Shown piece by piece: positions 10,870 through 19,919 of a stretch of DNA of 38,805 bases; positions within the stretch are counted from its first letter, which is position 1, and each line of letters opens with the position of its first letter. A model generated the notes under the pieces. That model saw nothing but the letters and a program-made list of their open reading frames with translations, did not search any database and was not told where the DNA came from. The position numbers and the translations under genes were made by a program. This DNA is from Dicyema japonicum (Eukaryota; Dicyemida; Rhombozoa; Dicyemidae): positions 14,885 through 53,689 of the forward strand of contig RDEW01000128.1 in the NCBI GenBank assembly GCA_011109175.1. Reading direction: 5' to 3'.

Positions 10870-13268
10870 AAATCCCTTTTTTTATTATTATTTAAGCCAA
10901 AGAAACACCGTCTTAACCAATAACTAATATTCAGTGATCCCGGCATCTCTCAATAATCGGGCCATTTTTTCTCGATGCTCAGACCGTGATCCCACGCATT
11001 TTCTATACGGACAGGGGTCTTTTTCTTTTCCTCTTCTGAAATTGCCTCCAGTTGCCTCTATGATAGACTCGAGTGCTCTGGGGGCAATTTCTTTATCTGT
11101 ATATTTTTCCAGTAATTTTTTTGCTCTTGACTGATCTCTTGAATTTTTGTTAGTTCGTTGCCGACAGGTTAGATCCCCATGCAGCACATGCATAGCCTAT
11201 TGTGGCTCGACATAATGCTTGTAGAGGTCCCGATACCTTGCGGATAAATTCCTCCAAGTTCCAAAGGAAGGCCTTTACAAAAATTGATCTTCTTTGCACA
11301 GGTTGATATTGATAGATTCCACATGGGCTGAGAAGCAGAGGAACATGCATTTAATCGATTTTCGCACAACCATCCAAATATGTTATTTAGTATTTCTTGT
11401 AGTCTTTCTTTAGCATGTTCGACATTAACGTCCCTAGATGCGACAACTATGTCATCGGCATAGAAAGTAGCATGTCATTATTATTCATATGTAGATCACT
11501 CAAAAAAATTAAAAAGGATTGGTGACAGAGAAGATCCTTGGGTACACCATTGGGTAATAATCCCGATCTGGAACTCTTGTTTCCGACAGACACTTTCCCT
11601 CGGCGTCCACTTACGAAATTTGCTAACCATAACTTTAATGGTGCATCAATTTTTGTCAAAAATATTTTTCGTATGAGGATCTTCCTTGGGACAGAGTCGA
11701 AAGCTTTTTGAATGTCGATCGTACATATGACCGATTTTCCTGTTTTGGCTTGTTCTTGTGTCCTTCAGTTATGAACTTCATTAATGTTGTTAGGAAGGAG
11801 GTTGTTGATAATCCTTCCTTGAAGCCATGTTGAAATGTAGGTTGTGGGAGAGAAGGACGAATAAGTTTTATGATTAGTTTCTCCAGGATCCTCGACAAAA
11901 CACATATAAAAGAAACTGGTCTGTAAGAGCCGGGATCGTTCTTCGGTCTTCCCAGCTTCAATATTGGTCGAATTTTTGATAGTTTCCATAAAGTCGGTAT
12001 GGTATTTATGTTCAACGATGTGTTGTAGATGATTGTTAATGCATTTATTGATGCTGGGCCCAAGTGTTTCAGCAGAATAAGAGAAATACCGTCTGGGCCA
12101 CATGAGTTTGTTTTTTTCTGATTTGATATTGCTTTGGATACATCTTTAGGAAGAAAATAAATCAGAGTGCAAATTTGGATGGCTTTCTCTTTATTTTCGT
12201 TTGTGTGTTAATCTTTTGATAATGAATGTGACTGATTCGAATACAATGTTTCATATATTTATTCAGATTGAGCTGGCATTGTTCTTTGTTATCTTTGTAT
12301 TCTAGGTTCTTCAGACGCCTCAAAATCTTCCACATGTTGGAAATTGAGGTCTGATTATTCATGGCAGCAAAGATTCGCATGAGTTTCCTCCTTCGGGTGT
12401 TGTTTGTGCTTTTCGTGATAAGAATGTTTAGTGACCTGATTCGATTAATGACCTCTCGTGAACGATGTGTCATTCTCTCAAGGTTGTTCTTTCTATAATT
12501 ATTTTCTTTGTTTTTGAGTCGTATTTCAATTTTTCGTTTTTTATATATGCTTTTCTGATAAAAATTTTTCTCCCGTCAATGATTGTTTTGTTGAAATAGT
12601 ATACAGCTTTGTCTATGGAGGAGAAATTTTCAGGATGGAAATTTTGCAGTTTTGAATCAACAAAATTTGTAAAGCCAGTCCAATTTGCATTTTTGTAATC
12701 ATAGAAATGAATAGGCTTCGGTACAAAGCGTGGCTCGCAGTTCAGTTTCATTATCATTGAATGGTGGTCACTCTGGAGGTCATAAAGGATCGTCCAATTA
12801 ATGATCAGGAAAAGACGCAGCAAGCAGATTGACAAGTCCGGAGATGTCACCATGTCCTTCGTGTTGTATGGCGTCCTAGTGTTTTTTTTTCGGGTTGTTG
12901 ATGATTATGAAGTTTTTCATTTGGGATAATAGCAGGTTTCCTCTGTTATCAGCGGCCTGGTAGCGGAACCAAGAAGGGTGCTTCGCATTAAGGTCTCCAC
13001 ATAAAAGCAAGTTCTCCAGTTTGTCCAAGGTAGATAGGTCAAATAAGAAATTTTTCTTGCAGGAGCCAAAAAGAGGAACATAAACATTCGCAATTTCAAT
13101 TTTTCCAATGGAAGTTATAACAGAGATTCCAATTATCTCCGTGTTCGAGTCTTCCATTAAGCCCTTGTAAAAAAAGGGTTCTCGAGGTATTTTATTCCTT
13201 TTCTCACAAGAGTCAGTAGACCCCAACTTGGCCAGATGGGCGGTCGGATCTGAACAAGTTAATAGCAT
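10870..13268 (-). pseudogene. Family C LINE, long 5'-truncated copy (APE middle to 3' end)
   Basis: Read from 13268 downward. The endonuclease middle (12876-13268) has IANVYVPLFGS and LLCGDLNAKHPSW, the APE active-site block. SDHHSMIMKL near 12750 is the final APE His block. Linker 12162-12473. RT fingers 11656-12063 with IRPILKLGRPKNDPGSYRPV and ILEKLIIKLI, then QHGFKEG. PNGVPKD near 11540 is a damaged PQGS block; the YADD region near 11450 is shifted. The C-terminal part 10924-11370 has YACAAWGSNLSATN, PYRKCVGSRSEHREKM and LLRDAGIT-EY. An ATTATTATT run (TAA repeats on this strand) follows. The 5' end carrying the 2A-like motif is missing. Several frameshifts make it inactive. This is the longest family C sequence here. 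Confidence 0.85.
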
Positions 13269-13499
13269 TTAATTTTATTACCAATAACATTTCAACACAT
13301 CTTTTGTACCTTTTCCCGTAACTTGTTAGAACACAATATTTTGCTAGATTTGTTATCTAATGCCACCAAATAATATGCCAAAAACTCCCGTTGCCGAGTT
13401 GCTGACAATGTCTCGATGATGGTGCTGAAACACCTTGGTGAAAAACAACCGAATTCCTATTATACGTTTATTCTCTATCTGTGAACAATAACATGATAC
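13269..13499. other. Spacer, nothing recognised
   Basis: Short AT-rich spacer between two family C fragments in opposite orientation. No coding or structural feature seen. Confidence 0.35.
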
Positions 13500-13760
13500 C
13501 TTCTATATAAAAGAAATCCATATTCTGCCAATTCGGAAGCCAAACAAACCTGCCAACGATCCCTCTTCTTATCGTCCAATTGCAATATGTGCGATTTTCC
13601 GAATTTTAAAAAAATTAATCCTAACACGAATCAAAGATATTGTATCGAATTTTAGAAAAATTAATCCTAACACGAATCAAAGATACAGCATGGATTCCGT
13701 GAAAATCATTCTAGTTTGAAAAAAAGATTACGAAGAAACGAGATACTTATCCGACAAGAA
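13500..13760 (+). pseudogene. RT finger fragment, family C-like
   Basis: Reads IHILPIRKPNKPANDPSSYRPIAI (given in parts: ILPIRKPNKP, DPSSYRPIAI), ILKKLILTRIK and then QHGFRENHSS, the RT finger blocks also present at 11800-12000 (-). A 46-bp internal duplication interrupts the frame. It ends near 13760 before motif A. It is too short and broken to place more closely, and it is followed directly by the Helitron remnant. Confidence 0.6.
13601..13685 (+). repeat. 46-bp tandem duplication in the RT fragment
   Basis: 13601-13646 is repeated from 13647 (GAATTTTARAAAAATTAATCC and CTAACACGAATCAAAGATA), with one A/G difference. It breaks the RT frame in the same way as the 86-bp duplication at 724. 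Confidence 0.85.
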
Positions 13761-13849
13761 ACAGACAAAAAAAAGCAGGACAAGAAGTAAGAAATTTTGA
13801 AAGTATAATAATTGTTTTCATATGACATCGTTTGGAACAACAGGTAAGT

Positions 13850-14140
13850 TTATTTATAAAAGTTATATGCCCACATTTAAGGTTCTTGGTCAAGTTTATC
13901 ATAGGATGAGGTATAGTAAGAAATTACGGTACTCCAGATTTATTCATTATGATTACGTGCAATCCTAAATGGCCAGAAATTATTGATTACTTATTTATAG
14001 ATCAAATGTCCGAGAATAGACATAATTGCACGAGTTTTTAGACAGAAAATTATGAAACTGATAGACATAATTACGAAGAGTCATATATATGGGAAGACAC
14101 GATGTCATATGTATACAGTTGAATGGCAGAAAAGAGCAAT
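13850..14140 (+). pseudogene. Helitron Rep-domain fragment
   Basis: In one frame the sequence reads RNYGTPDLFIMITCNPKWPEI, here split as NYGTPDLFIM and ITCNPKWPEI. This is the very characteristic Helitron stretch (PDLF-x-T-x-NP-x-WPEI). VLGQVYHRM precedes it in a shifted frame and HMYTVEWQKR follows near 14105-14135, matching the region before the HUH motif. The two His and catalytic Tyr motifs themselves are not visible. The Rep domain nicks and joins single-stranded DNA in rolling-circle transposition. Frameshifted, inactive. Confidence 0.75.
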
Positions 14141-14395
14141 TGATGAAGGGGTATACAGTGACTATTAACGAAGGCAAGGTAAATGAAATAACAGTTTTTT
14201 TATTCACCAATCTGTTAAAGGCTGAGATATGGAAGATTTCTTTTTTGATTATATGCTTAAAGTAGGTCAACAATGTTCAAATTATTTCAAGAAAAAGGAA
14301 TTGAGATTGCTTCGTTGGCCTTCGATTTTCCTAGTCCATTGATGACGTCGTTTATCGCAAGACACTATAAAATGTCCCACAGCATACTAGCAAAG

Positions 14396-14425
14396 AAAAA
14401 ATTTGTCATTTTCGACAAATTTTTT
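14396..14425. repeat. Perfect 12-bp hairpin with 6-nt loop
   Basis: AAAAAATTTGTC (14396-14407), loop ATTTTC, GACAAATTTTTT (14414-14425). It lies inside the Helitron interior near the start of the tRNA-like repeat. The right arm ends in T6, but no adjacent RNA gene supports a terminator function. Confidence 0.7.
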
Positions 14426-14474
14426 CAGCTCAACAGAAATATTTTACTCAATAAACTCCCAGAAGTGCAGAGGA

Positions 14475-14774
14475 TGACTGTACGACGTGTAGACGTATGT
14501 AAGACAATATTCACGACTGTCGACCAAGTATCCGAGTGGTTGGGTTAGTTGGGCTTCCAGATCATCTATTAAAATTAAAGATTGGTAGTCCAACCATGTT
14601 GATGAGAAATTTCCAACCTCGCAAACCATGTAATGTGATTTTTGTAACCACCACCTTGTGGCACGTGCTACGGTATGTTGAGACAATCTTCATGACTGTC
14701 GACCAAGTTGCCAAGTGGTTGGGATTTCATCATATCTGTAATGATCTTCCTTGGTTCGAATCCTCCGTTGGTCA
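14475..14774 (+). repeat. Two diverged repeat units sharing a tRNA-like head
   Basis: 14500-14546 (GACAATATTCACGACTGTCGACCAAGT, in parts GACAATATTCACGACTG and TCGACCAAGT) recurs about 174 bp later at 14680-14723 (GACAATCTTCATGACTG, TCGACCAAGT). Weaker similarity extends upstream (ACGTGTAGACGTATGTAAGAC versus ACGTGCTACGGTATGTTGAGAC in the same place). Both contain a tRNA A-box-like run (CCGAGTGGTTGGG, CCAAGTGGTTGGG); only the second keeps a B-box. This suggests tRNA-derived repeats (SINE-like) inserted in tandem. Confidence 0.5.
14701..14774 (+). tRNA. Degenerate tRNA-like sequence (tRNA pseudogene or SINE head)
   Basis: A 73-nt layout with canonical spacing. The acceptor arm has six Watson-Crick pairs (GACCAA 14701-14706 with TTGGTC 14768-14773). 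There is an A-box-like TTGCCAAGTGGTTGG, and a perfect 5-bp anticodon stem ATCAT/ATGAT around a 7-nt loop with T at position 33 and CTG at the anticodon. The B-box GGTTCGAATCC (14753-14763) is perfect. Against a working gene: the D stem does not pair, only two T-stem pairs form, and acceptor pair 7 is G-G. The A/B-box wording resembles Ser/Leu tRNAs although the anticodon reads Gln. More likely a tRNA-derived repeat than an active gene. Confidence 0.4.
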
Positions 14775-15063
14775 CTTGCTCAAAGTAATTTAAATCTATG
14801 TTTTATCCTTTTCTTTTTTCAATGAACGTCGCAGGTAACCCTAGTGCCGGACGGCATTAAAAATGGTTATTCCAAGCAAGAGTGTTCAAAAACTTTGTAA
14901 ATCCAATGATTCTCAAAGGAGTAGAATCTTAGTATTTTAGTGCTGAGATCGTATGCTAGTTCCATTGGCATCATGTAGTTCCAATGACACACTTCTCACT
15001 TCTAATTGGTCTCTATCTTCAATAATCTCTGTAAGACGGCCCTCATGATTTGTTTGCAAACTG

Positions 15064-15431
15064 GTGAAAAAAGACATACACATCACCACTAAAATAATTC
15101 TATATTTGAAGTCTAATATTATAGAAGCAACGATAATAACGGGGCGAAATAAAGGAGAAGACGTTTATATTCCAAGAATTCCAATAATTTCGGATGAATT
15201 ACCAATTAAATTTAAGAGACCACAATTTCCATTGAAGTTGAGTTTCGCAATGACAATCATCAAATCACAGGGACAAACTCTTAAAGTAGAGGTTTATCTT
15301 TAGCAAGTGAATGTTTTGCACATGGACAGTTATATGTAGGTTGTTCTAGAGTGGGTGAACAAGAAAACCTATTCATATACACGAAGGATGGTCGTACAAG
15401 CAATGTTGTATATCAACAAGCATTACAATAA
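15064..15431 (+). pseudogene. Pif1-like helicase C-terminus of the Helitron
   Basis: Encodes ITGRNKGEDVYIPRIPII, then ELPIKFKRPQFPLKLSFAMT and IIKSQGQTLK, the late helicase motifs of Helitron/Pif1 proteins. A one-base frameshift near 15300 is followed by CFAHGQLYVGCSRVG (motif VI), ENLFIYT, and NVVYQQALQ with a stop at 15429-15431. The helicase unwinds the donor strand during rolling-circle transposition. The ATP-binding Walker motifs and everything between this and the Rep block are absent. Apart from the single frameshift the block is well kept, so the insertion is not very old. Confidence 0.85.
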
Positions 15432-15555
15432 GATATTTGATAATTTTTACTATAACAATCAGTTTTTTTAATAAAATAGTTTAATTCGTTAAATATAATT
15501 CACTATGGAAAAAACTGATCTTCGAAGGTGTGAACGACAGCCGTCCACAGGACCT

Positions 15556-15590
15556 AGCTCGCAGTAAGCGAAGCGAGCTGCCGAGTTAGT
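15556..15590 (+). other. Candidate Helitron 3' terminus: hairpin plus TTAGT
   Basis: AGCTCGC (15556-15562) pairs with GCGAGCT (15573-15579) around a 10-nt loop. Six bases later comes TTAG followed by T (15586-15590). Helitrons end with a short hairpin a few bases before CTRR and insert ahead of T. Here C is replaced by T, so the match is near but not exact. Its place 125-158 bp after the helicase stop fits. Confidence 0.4.
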
Positions 15591-15743
15591 TCTTAATAAA
15601 ATTAAAACATTGACATAAGCTGATTCTTTTTTGCTTTTAAGTAAAAAAACAACTTGGAATAGATTTGCCAAATGTGAAACAATGGAAACAACCTACTTTT
15701 AATCAGTTTTTTCCTCCTACTTTTAATTTTAAAGTATGATGAG

Positions 15744-17614
15744 TAGGGCAATTTAAGTGCTAAAATGCTATTTTTATTTTTTATACTTATTTTAATATAA
15801 AATAGAATTTGGAATTATTATTTTTTAATTTTGTTAAAAAAGAACATACATTATAAATGCTATAAGTGCTTTTTTTAATTTTAAATGCTAAGTTTTTTTT
15901 AAATGCTAATTTAAATTGCATTTAAATAATCATTTTAATATCACCCATAAAATGATAATAAAATAATTTAAATAAAATAATTTAGCACGCTATATAGTAT
16001 TTTTAGTGATGCCAAAACCCAAGTGTTCGTTGCTTAAGAAAGCTAATCGTATAGTCTCGGAATTCAAAGATGAGTTCTGTATTGCTGACGATGGCCTTCT
16101 AATTTGTTCTCTTCGTTAATCCAAAGTCAACTGTTCAAAAAAATTTTCAGTTGATTCTCATCGTTCTTCTTTAAAACATCAGAACAATATGCGTATAAAT
16201 TTGTTAATACAATTGTAGGTCATTCATGTAATTCAGTTCAAACAACATTAACTGAATCAATCCAAGTAGATTCGGCTAATGAAACGATCACGGAAGCTTT
16301 TGTACAAGCAAACATCCCGCTGTACAAATTAAATAACGATTCGATCAAAAAAGTGTTTAAAACATTTAAAATTAACATTCCTTCCGAATTTTCATGCAGA
16401 ACTACGGTCAAGTTTCTTGCAGAAAAAAAGATAAATGAGTTGACAAAATTATTAACGTATTAAAATTTATTTTCAACTTTTAGAAACGAAAAGATTTTTT
16501 ATAATAATTGATGAAACAGATATCCGAAGGAAAAGTTTTGTAGTGATTCTAATTGGGAGCATTCGCTTTCCAACAAAATCCTATTTGGTTGAATGCAATA
16601 CACTGGAAAATCATGTTACTGCTGCTATCATCTGCCAATTAATAGATGACGTCATTAGAGAAATGAAAATTATTCGTGACAATTTTTATCTACTAATTTC
16701 AGATGCCACTCCGTATATGATTTCTGGTGATATAAATTTATTTAAATAAATAGGTGGTAAAAACATTAATGGTCATGTACAACAACATGTTTCTAATTTG
16801 TTACACAATACGATTTTACGTATAAAGTGTGCATATCCGGAAATAGATGGCTCAATTGCAAGCATTAAAGCTGCTACAGTAAAAAACGAAAACGTCGTAA
16901 TTTGTTCAAGGATCTTGGATACCAACTGATGTGGTAATTACTAGGTATTCTTTTGCTTAATTTATGCAGATGGGGAAGTTGGTTTCAAGCAAGTGAAATA
17001 TTATTTCATGAATTTTGAAATAATTTTTGAAATTGTTAACGCATTTCAGTCAGATGGAGTTTAGTATCAAATGCTAAACATCATGTCAACAATCCGGATA
17101 TAAAGTTTCAATTAACGGAAATTCATATAAAATTATTCGCAAATAGTAGATCCTCTTAAACTTTCGCAGTGTTGTGACTACTCAATCAATCGGGCATATT
17201 ATGATATACAAGGAATACATTTTGATAATGACAAGGAAAATATCTAAAAATATATAAATAAAAGAATGGATTTAAACCTATTATTGAAATGACTGACCAA
17301 AAATTGGCAAACAATATTATTTTTCTTTTACACGCTGTCAGGCATCCTCAGCATCTGTTGAAAGAGCTATTAAAATGATAAAAATGTTTAAAAAAGGATA
17401 GGAATTCCATCCAGACAATATCATGCACTACCTTTTATTATATTACAATAATAAAATTTAAATGTATATTTTTATTATTTAAGTAATAGATTATACAATT
17501 TTAAATGCTAGATTTTATCATTTTAAGTGCTAATTTTATAATTATAATTGCTAGATTTTGTGATTTTTTTAGCGCTAAAAAATATTTTTTAACTGCTAGA
17601 AACAACTTGCCCTA
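15744..17614 (+). mobile_element. hAT-superfamily DNA transposon with terminal inverted repeats and 8-bp target duplication
   Basis: The element starts TAGGGCAATTT (15744) and ends AACTTGCCCTA (17614). The reverse complement of the end, TAGGGCAAGTT, matches the start at 10 of 11 bases. It is flanked on both sides by the identical 8-mer ATGATGAG (15736-15743 and 17615-17622), the target-site duplication length of hAT elements. Subterminal copies of TGCTA-type motifs (TAAGTGCTA, TAAATGCTA) cluster at both ends (15755-15915 and 17500-17600), as expected for transposase binding sites. It carries a broken transposase (16009-17461). It sits next to, and probably inside, a pogo/Tigger element. Confidence 0.85.
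16009..17461 (+). pseudogene. hAT transposase, broken
   Basis: ATG at 16009 starts MPKPKCSLLKKANRIVSEFK, then a possible BED-like N-terminus with LLICSL, and stops after 35 codons. Further pieces are IPLYKLNNDSIKKVFKTFKI (about 16314-16375), FFIIIDETDIRRKSF (16492-16535, first catalytic Asp region), IGSIRFPTKSYLVECNTLEN and DNFYLLISDATPYMISGD (16543-16749, second Asp region), ASIKAATVKNENVV (about 16860), and the C-terminal dimerisation block ASSASVERAIKMIKMF with HYLLLYYNNKI (17342-17461). The layout resembles hAT proteins related to CGG-binding protein 1. At least four stops or shifts make it inactive in this copy, although the element ends are well preserved and could be mobilised in trans. 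Confidence 0.75.
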
Positions 17615-18270
17615 ATGATGAGGCATTTATTTGAGAGGGCAATACAGCTATTTGTATGTACTACAGTAATCAAATGCAATGAAAAAGACAGTGAAAAAAT
17701 TACACCATTGTTTTGTTGTTCAATGAATGGAGAAATTTGCAATCCATTATTTATTGTAAAAGTAAAATCCTCGGTGCTTTAAGCAATATGATCTTAAAGC
17801 AAACAATATTAAATATGTTGCAAATAAGACAGCTTGGTTAACGAAAGACATTTCTATATATTAATGAACTGAATAATAAATTTATTAAAGAAAACGACAC
17901 ATTTCTTTTGTTAATGGACAATTTTACAGGTCATAATATTGAAGAGCCAAGTAATATCAAATTTAATTTCATTCCTCCAAATACCAGTTCAGTAATTACC
18001 TTCAGATATGGAAATTGTTAAAGTAATTAAAAGCAAATACAAAGCTCAACTTCAACAGAATTTAATTAATCTTTGGGAATGCGAAAAAGTTAAATTTAAA
18101 TCTATAAATTGATAGAATATTTTGGATTAAAGAAGCCGTAAAGTTTAATTTCTAAAGACACTGTTATTAATTGTTGGAAAAAAGCTGGTTTGTACTATGA
18201 AGAAGTAAATCCTGACAATATGGTGTCAGAAGATATTGAATTCAATGAACCTTTGGAATATGAATTTAAA
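17615..18270 (+). pseudogene. pogo/Tigger-like (Tc1/mariner superfamily) transposase fragment
   Basis: Shows the DDE region of Tigger-type transposases: DSEKITPLFCCSMNGEICNP and LFIVKVK (about 17680-17765), KYVANKTAWLTKDIF and YINELNNKFIKEN (about 17810-17900), and LLLMDNFTGHNIEEPSNIKF with FIPPNTSSVI (about 17908-18000), which holds the second catalytic Asp. IVKVIKSKYKAQLQQNLI and NCWKKAGLYYEE-like remnants follow to about 18270. Several frameshifts. Bases before the hAT insertion (15600-15735) should be its upstream part, but I cannot read a helix-turn-helix there. Cut-and-paste transposase, inactive. Confidence 0.75.
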
Positions 18271-18471
18271 ATGTGAATGAATCAATAATTTTCAATCCCG
18301 AAAAAAACCATTGAAGAAAGAATTGGCCAATATGATTATATGTTCATTTGATGAGGTTTGAATCCAAATTAAATAAAGCTTCAATTAATAAAGGAAAAAG
18401 TGATATTAGAGTATATTTGAAATAAATTTGTTGATTAAAAATAATTAAAATATTACATGGGGACAAATAAT

Positions 18472-18516
18472 TATATGGGACGATTTTTTAAACATACCTC
18501 TTTTTTGTCCCATATA
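18472..18516. repeat. 10-bp inverted repeat downstream of the Tigger fragment
   Basis: TATATGGGAC (18472-18481) and GTCCCATATA (18507-18516) are perfect inverted repeats separated by 25 bases. They may be part of a transposon end, but no matching terminus was found upstream. Confidence 0.5.
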
Positions 18517-18539
18517 AACGTGTCACCACTGTAGATGCA

Positions 18540-19270
18540 ATTCTTGATTTTTTTCTTTAGGTTGACTGTCTTAGATGATAATAACATCCTCTAATATGTA
18601 TTCGTCTCTCAAATACTGCAAGGACAGCTCGAAATACGAATCTTCAAAGTCTGCCATAATAGTTTCAAGACAAAATTCCAAATTCAAATTATGAATTGCA
18701 TTTTGAATAGCCTCAAAAATTCTTCGTAAATCTTTCGTGATTTAGAAGGTAATATTCCATAAATAACTGTAATTGCACTGGCATTGAACTGAATCCTGAT
18801 AAAATAGATTTGCTAATAAGATACATCGTGCCATGGAGAAATTTCCATCCATATACCATGATTTTGAATTCGCCAATAACGTTAAATTAGTTTTGGTGCT
18901 GAATATTAATATTCTATCGGTTCTTCTATGATTATCATAAATTAAAAAATTTTCTGAAATCTGGACCAAGAGTTAAAATTTAAAAGGATGGAATATCTCC
19001 AGGTTGAAAATATTTTTTGAATAGGTAGAGACAATCGTTGATTCCTTAGTGTTCGCTTGAAAGAATCTGCAGAAGGGAGAATAATTCTGGTTGCTGTTTC
19101 ACATTGAGACACAACCTTTGAATAGATTGTAAGGGATTTTCTTGACTCGTTTTAGCAATAAGTTTTGCTTCGTTGCACCAATTTCATCAGTTTTATTTGT
19201 CTTTCGTCAAATTTCGTGATTGTGAGAGATTCCTTCTTTGGGAAATTCAAAATTATGATCTGTTCTTAGG
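18540..19270 (-). pseudogene. Mutator-like (MULE) transposase with FLYWCH-domain remnant
   Basis: Read from 19270 downward. EFPKEGISHNHEI looks like the end of a FLYWCH zinc finger (terminal His-x-His). TRIILPSADSFKRTLRNQRL follows, the usual linker of FLYWCH-MULE proteins. Then 18742-18969 reads DRILIFSTKTNLTLLANSKS and WYMDGNFSMA, where the Asp in W-x-x-DG-F is the first catalytic residue of the MULE DDE domain. VQCQCNYSYLWNITF and a shifted LEFCLETIMADFEDSYF (second Asp block) extend to about 18590. Frameshifts throughout. This is a cut-and-paste transposase relic. No terminal inverted repeats were paired, unless the palindrome at 19390-19475 is one. Confidence 0.7.
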
Positions 19271-19389
19271 ATTCCTCAGCATCATTGTGAAGATTTTTTT
19301 CACACGTTTAAAAATTATATAGTTTTTTGTCACCGAGTTACTTTGTATACAAAACCTTAAAACAAATTTTCTTTCCTCCTTTGTTAGTT

Positions 19390-19475
19390 GATATTATGTC
19401 AAGAACCTAGGGTGTTACCGAGCCTAAATGGTTACACTTAGGCTCGGTAACACCCTAGGTTCGTGACATATTATC
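19390..19475. repeat. Long near-perfect palindrome (25-bp perfect core, about 38-bp arms, 10-nt loop)
   Basis: GAACCTAGGGTGTTACCGAG and CCTAA (19403-19427) are exactly mirrored by 19438-19462, with loop ATGGTTACAC. Outside a single A-G mismatch the arms continue for seven more pairs (19395-19401 with 19464-19470), and then with one mismatch for four more. The GC-rich arms stand out from AT-rich flanks. It could be a fold-back MITE, two abutting transposon ends, or a small hairpin RNA. It does not code. Confidence 0.9.
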
Positions 19476-19703
19476 TCCATTTTGTCACTTATTTTTGCGG
19501 CAAGCATAATATTAAAGATACGCTTAATTATAACTTTGAAATCCGTATATTGATTAAGTCAAAAAGATTAAACCAAAGCAAAAAAAGTCAAGTCAATTTT
19601 ATTATTACCTTGAAATTCTTAAATTGATTTAGTCAAAGCGAAATGTAGCTTTAAAATTGTTGTGGTGGTGTGGTGTAATTGAGAAAAAGTAACCAGAAGC
19701 GAT
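19476..19703 (+). other. AT-rich leader before the PHD-RT element, with AAGTCAAGTC motif
   Basis: Contains AAAAAAGTCAAGTC at 19581-19594, and related AAGTCAAAAAG at 19557 and TAGTCAAAGCG at 19632. The same motif recurs, in both orientations, after the element (22611-22812). It may hold the element's 5' untranslated region; the start is not defined. Confidence 0.4.
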
Positions 19704-19919
19704 ATGCACAAGATCGACAAAAGAGAAGAGCTTTGTGAATTTTGCAATAAAATTAACAAAAGAAAGCGGCTGATATGTTGTGTCGTTTGTTCGTCGGTTT
19801 TTCACATGTCATGTGTTGGAATGACCAAAAAAGCCCTTACCACCATTACCAACTGGTGTTGCCAGGCATGCCTCCTTCCTGGGACGAAAGCACCATCGAC
19901 TCCACCTAATTACCAATAG
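19704..19919 (+). CDS. PHD-finger N-terminal domain of an RT element
   Basis: A 71-codon frame from ATG 19704. It has a clear C4HC3 PHD finger: C11-x2-C14, C26-x2-C29, H34-x2-C37, with W52 two residues before C54-x2-C57. PHD fingers bind histone tails, often methylated lysines. Here one is followed on the same strand by LINE RT blocks, so it is read as the N-terminal domain of the retrotransposon protein, perhaps a chromatin-targeting module. The frame ends at 19917-19919 and the protein continues in another frame (LESIANLASTRRIMIKIPKA from about 19935), so a frameshift separates it from the RT. An independent small gene is less likely. Confidence 0.75.
   Translation: MHKIDKREELCEFCNKINKRKRLICCVVCSSVFHMSCVGMTKKALTTITNWCCQACLLPGTKAPSTPPNYQ

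Larger units (their letters stand above)
13795..15590 (+). mobile_element. Helitron remnant (rolling-circle transposon)
   Basis: Two coding blocks typical of Helitron Rep/helicase proteins lie in the right order and strand: a Rep-domain block at about 13850-14140 and the Pif1-type helicase C-terminus at 15064-15431. A hairpin followed by TTAGT lies about 130-160 bp past the helicase stop, where Helitrons end. The middle (14150-15060) lacks helicase motifs and holds a tRNA-like repeat, so most of the gene is deleted or replaced. The 5' end is not defined. Confidence 0.65.

Noticed and set aside
13995-14273. Minus-strand 92-codon ORF as a small membrane protein
   Set aside because: It is the shadow of the Helitron Rep block on the plus strand.
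19404-19462. The palindrome as a rho-independent terminator
   Set aside because: The window is eukaryotic and the stem has no following T-run; 25 perfect pairs with extended arms is far longer than a terminator.
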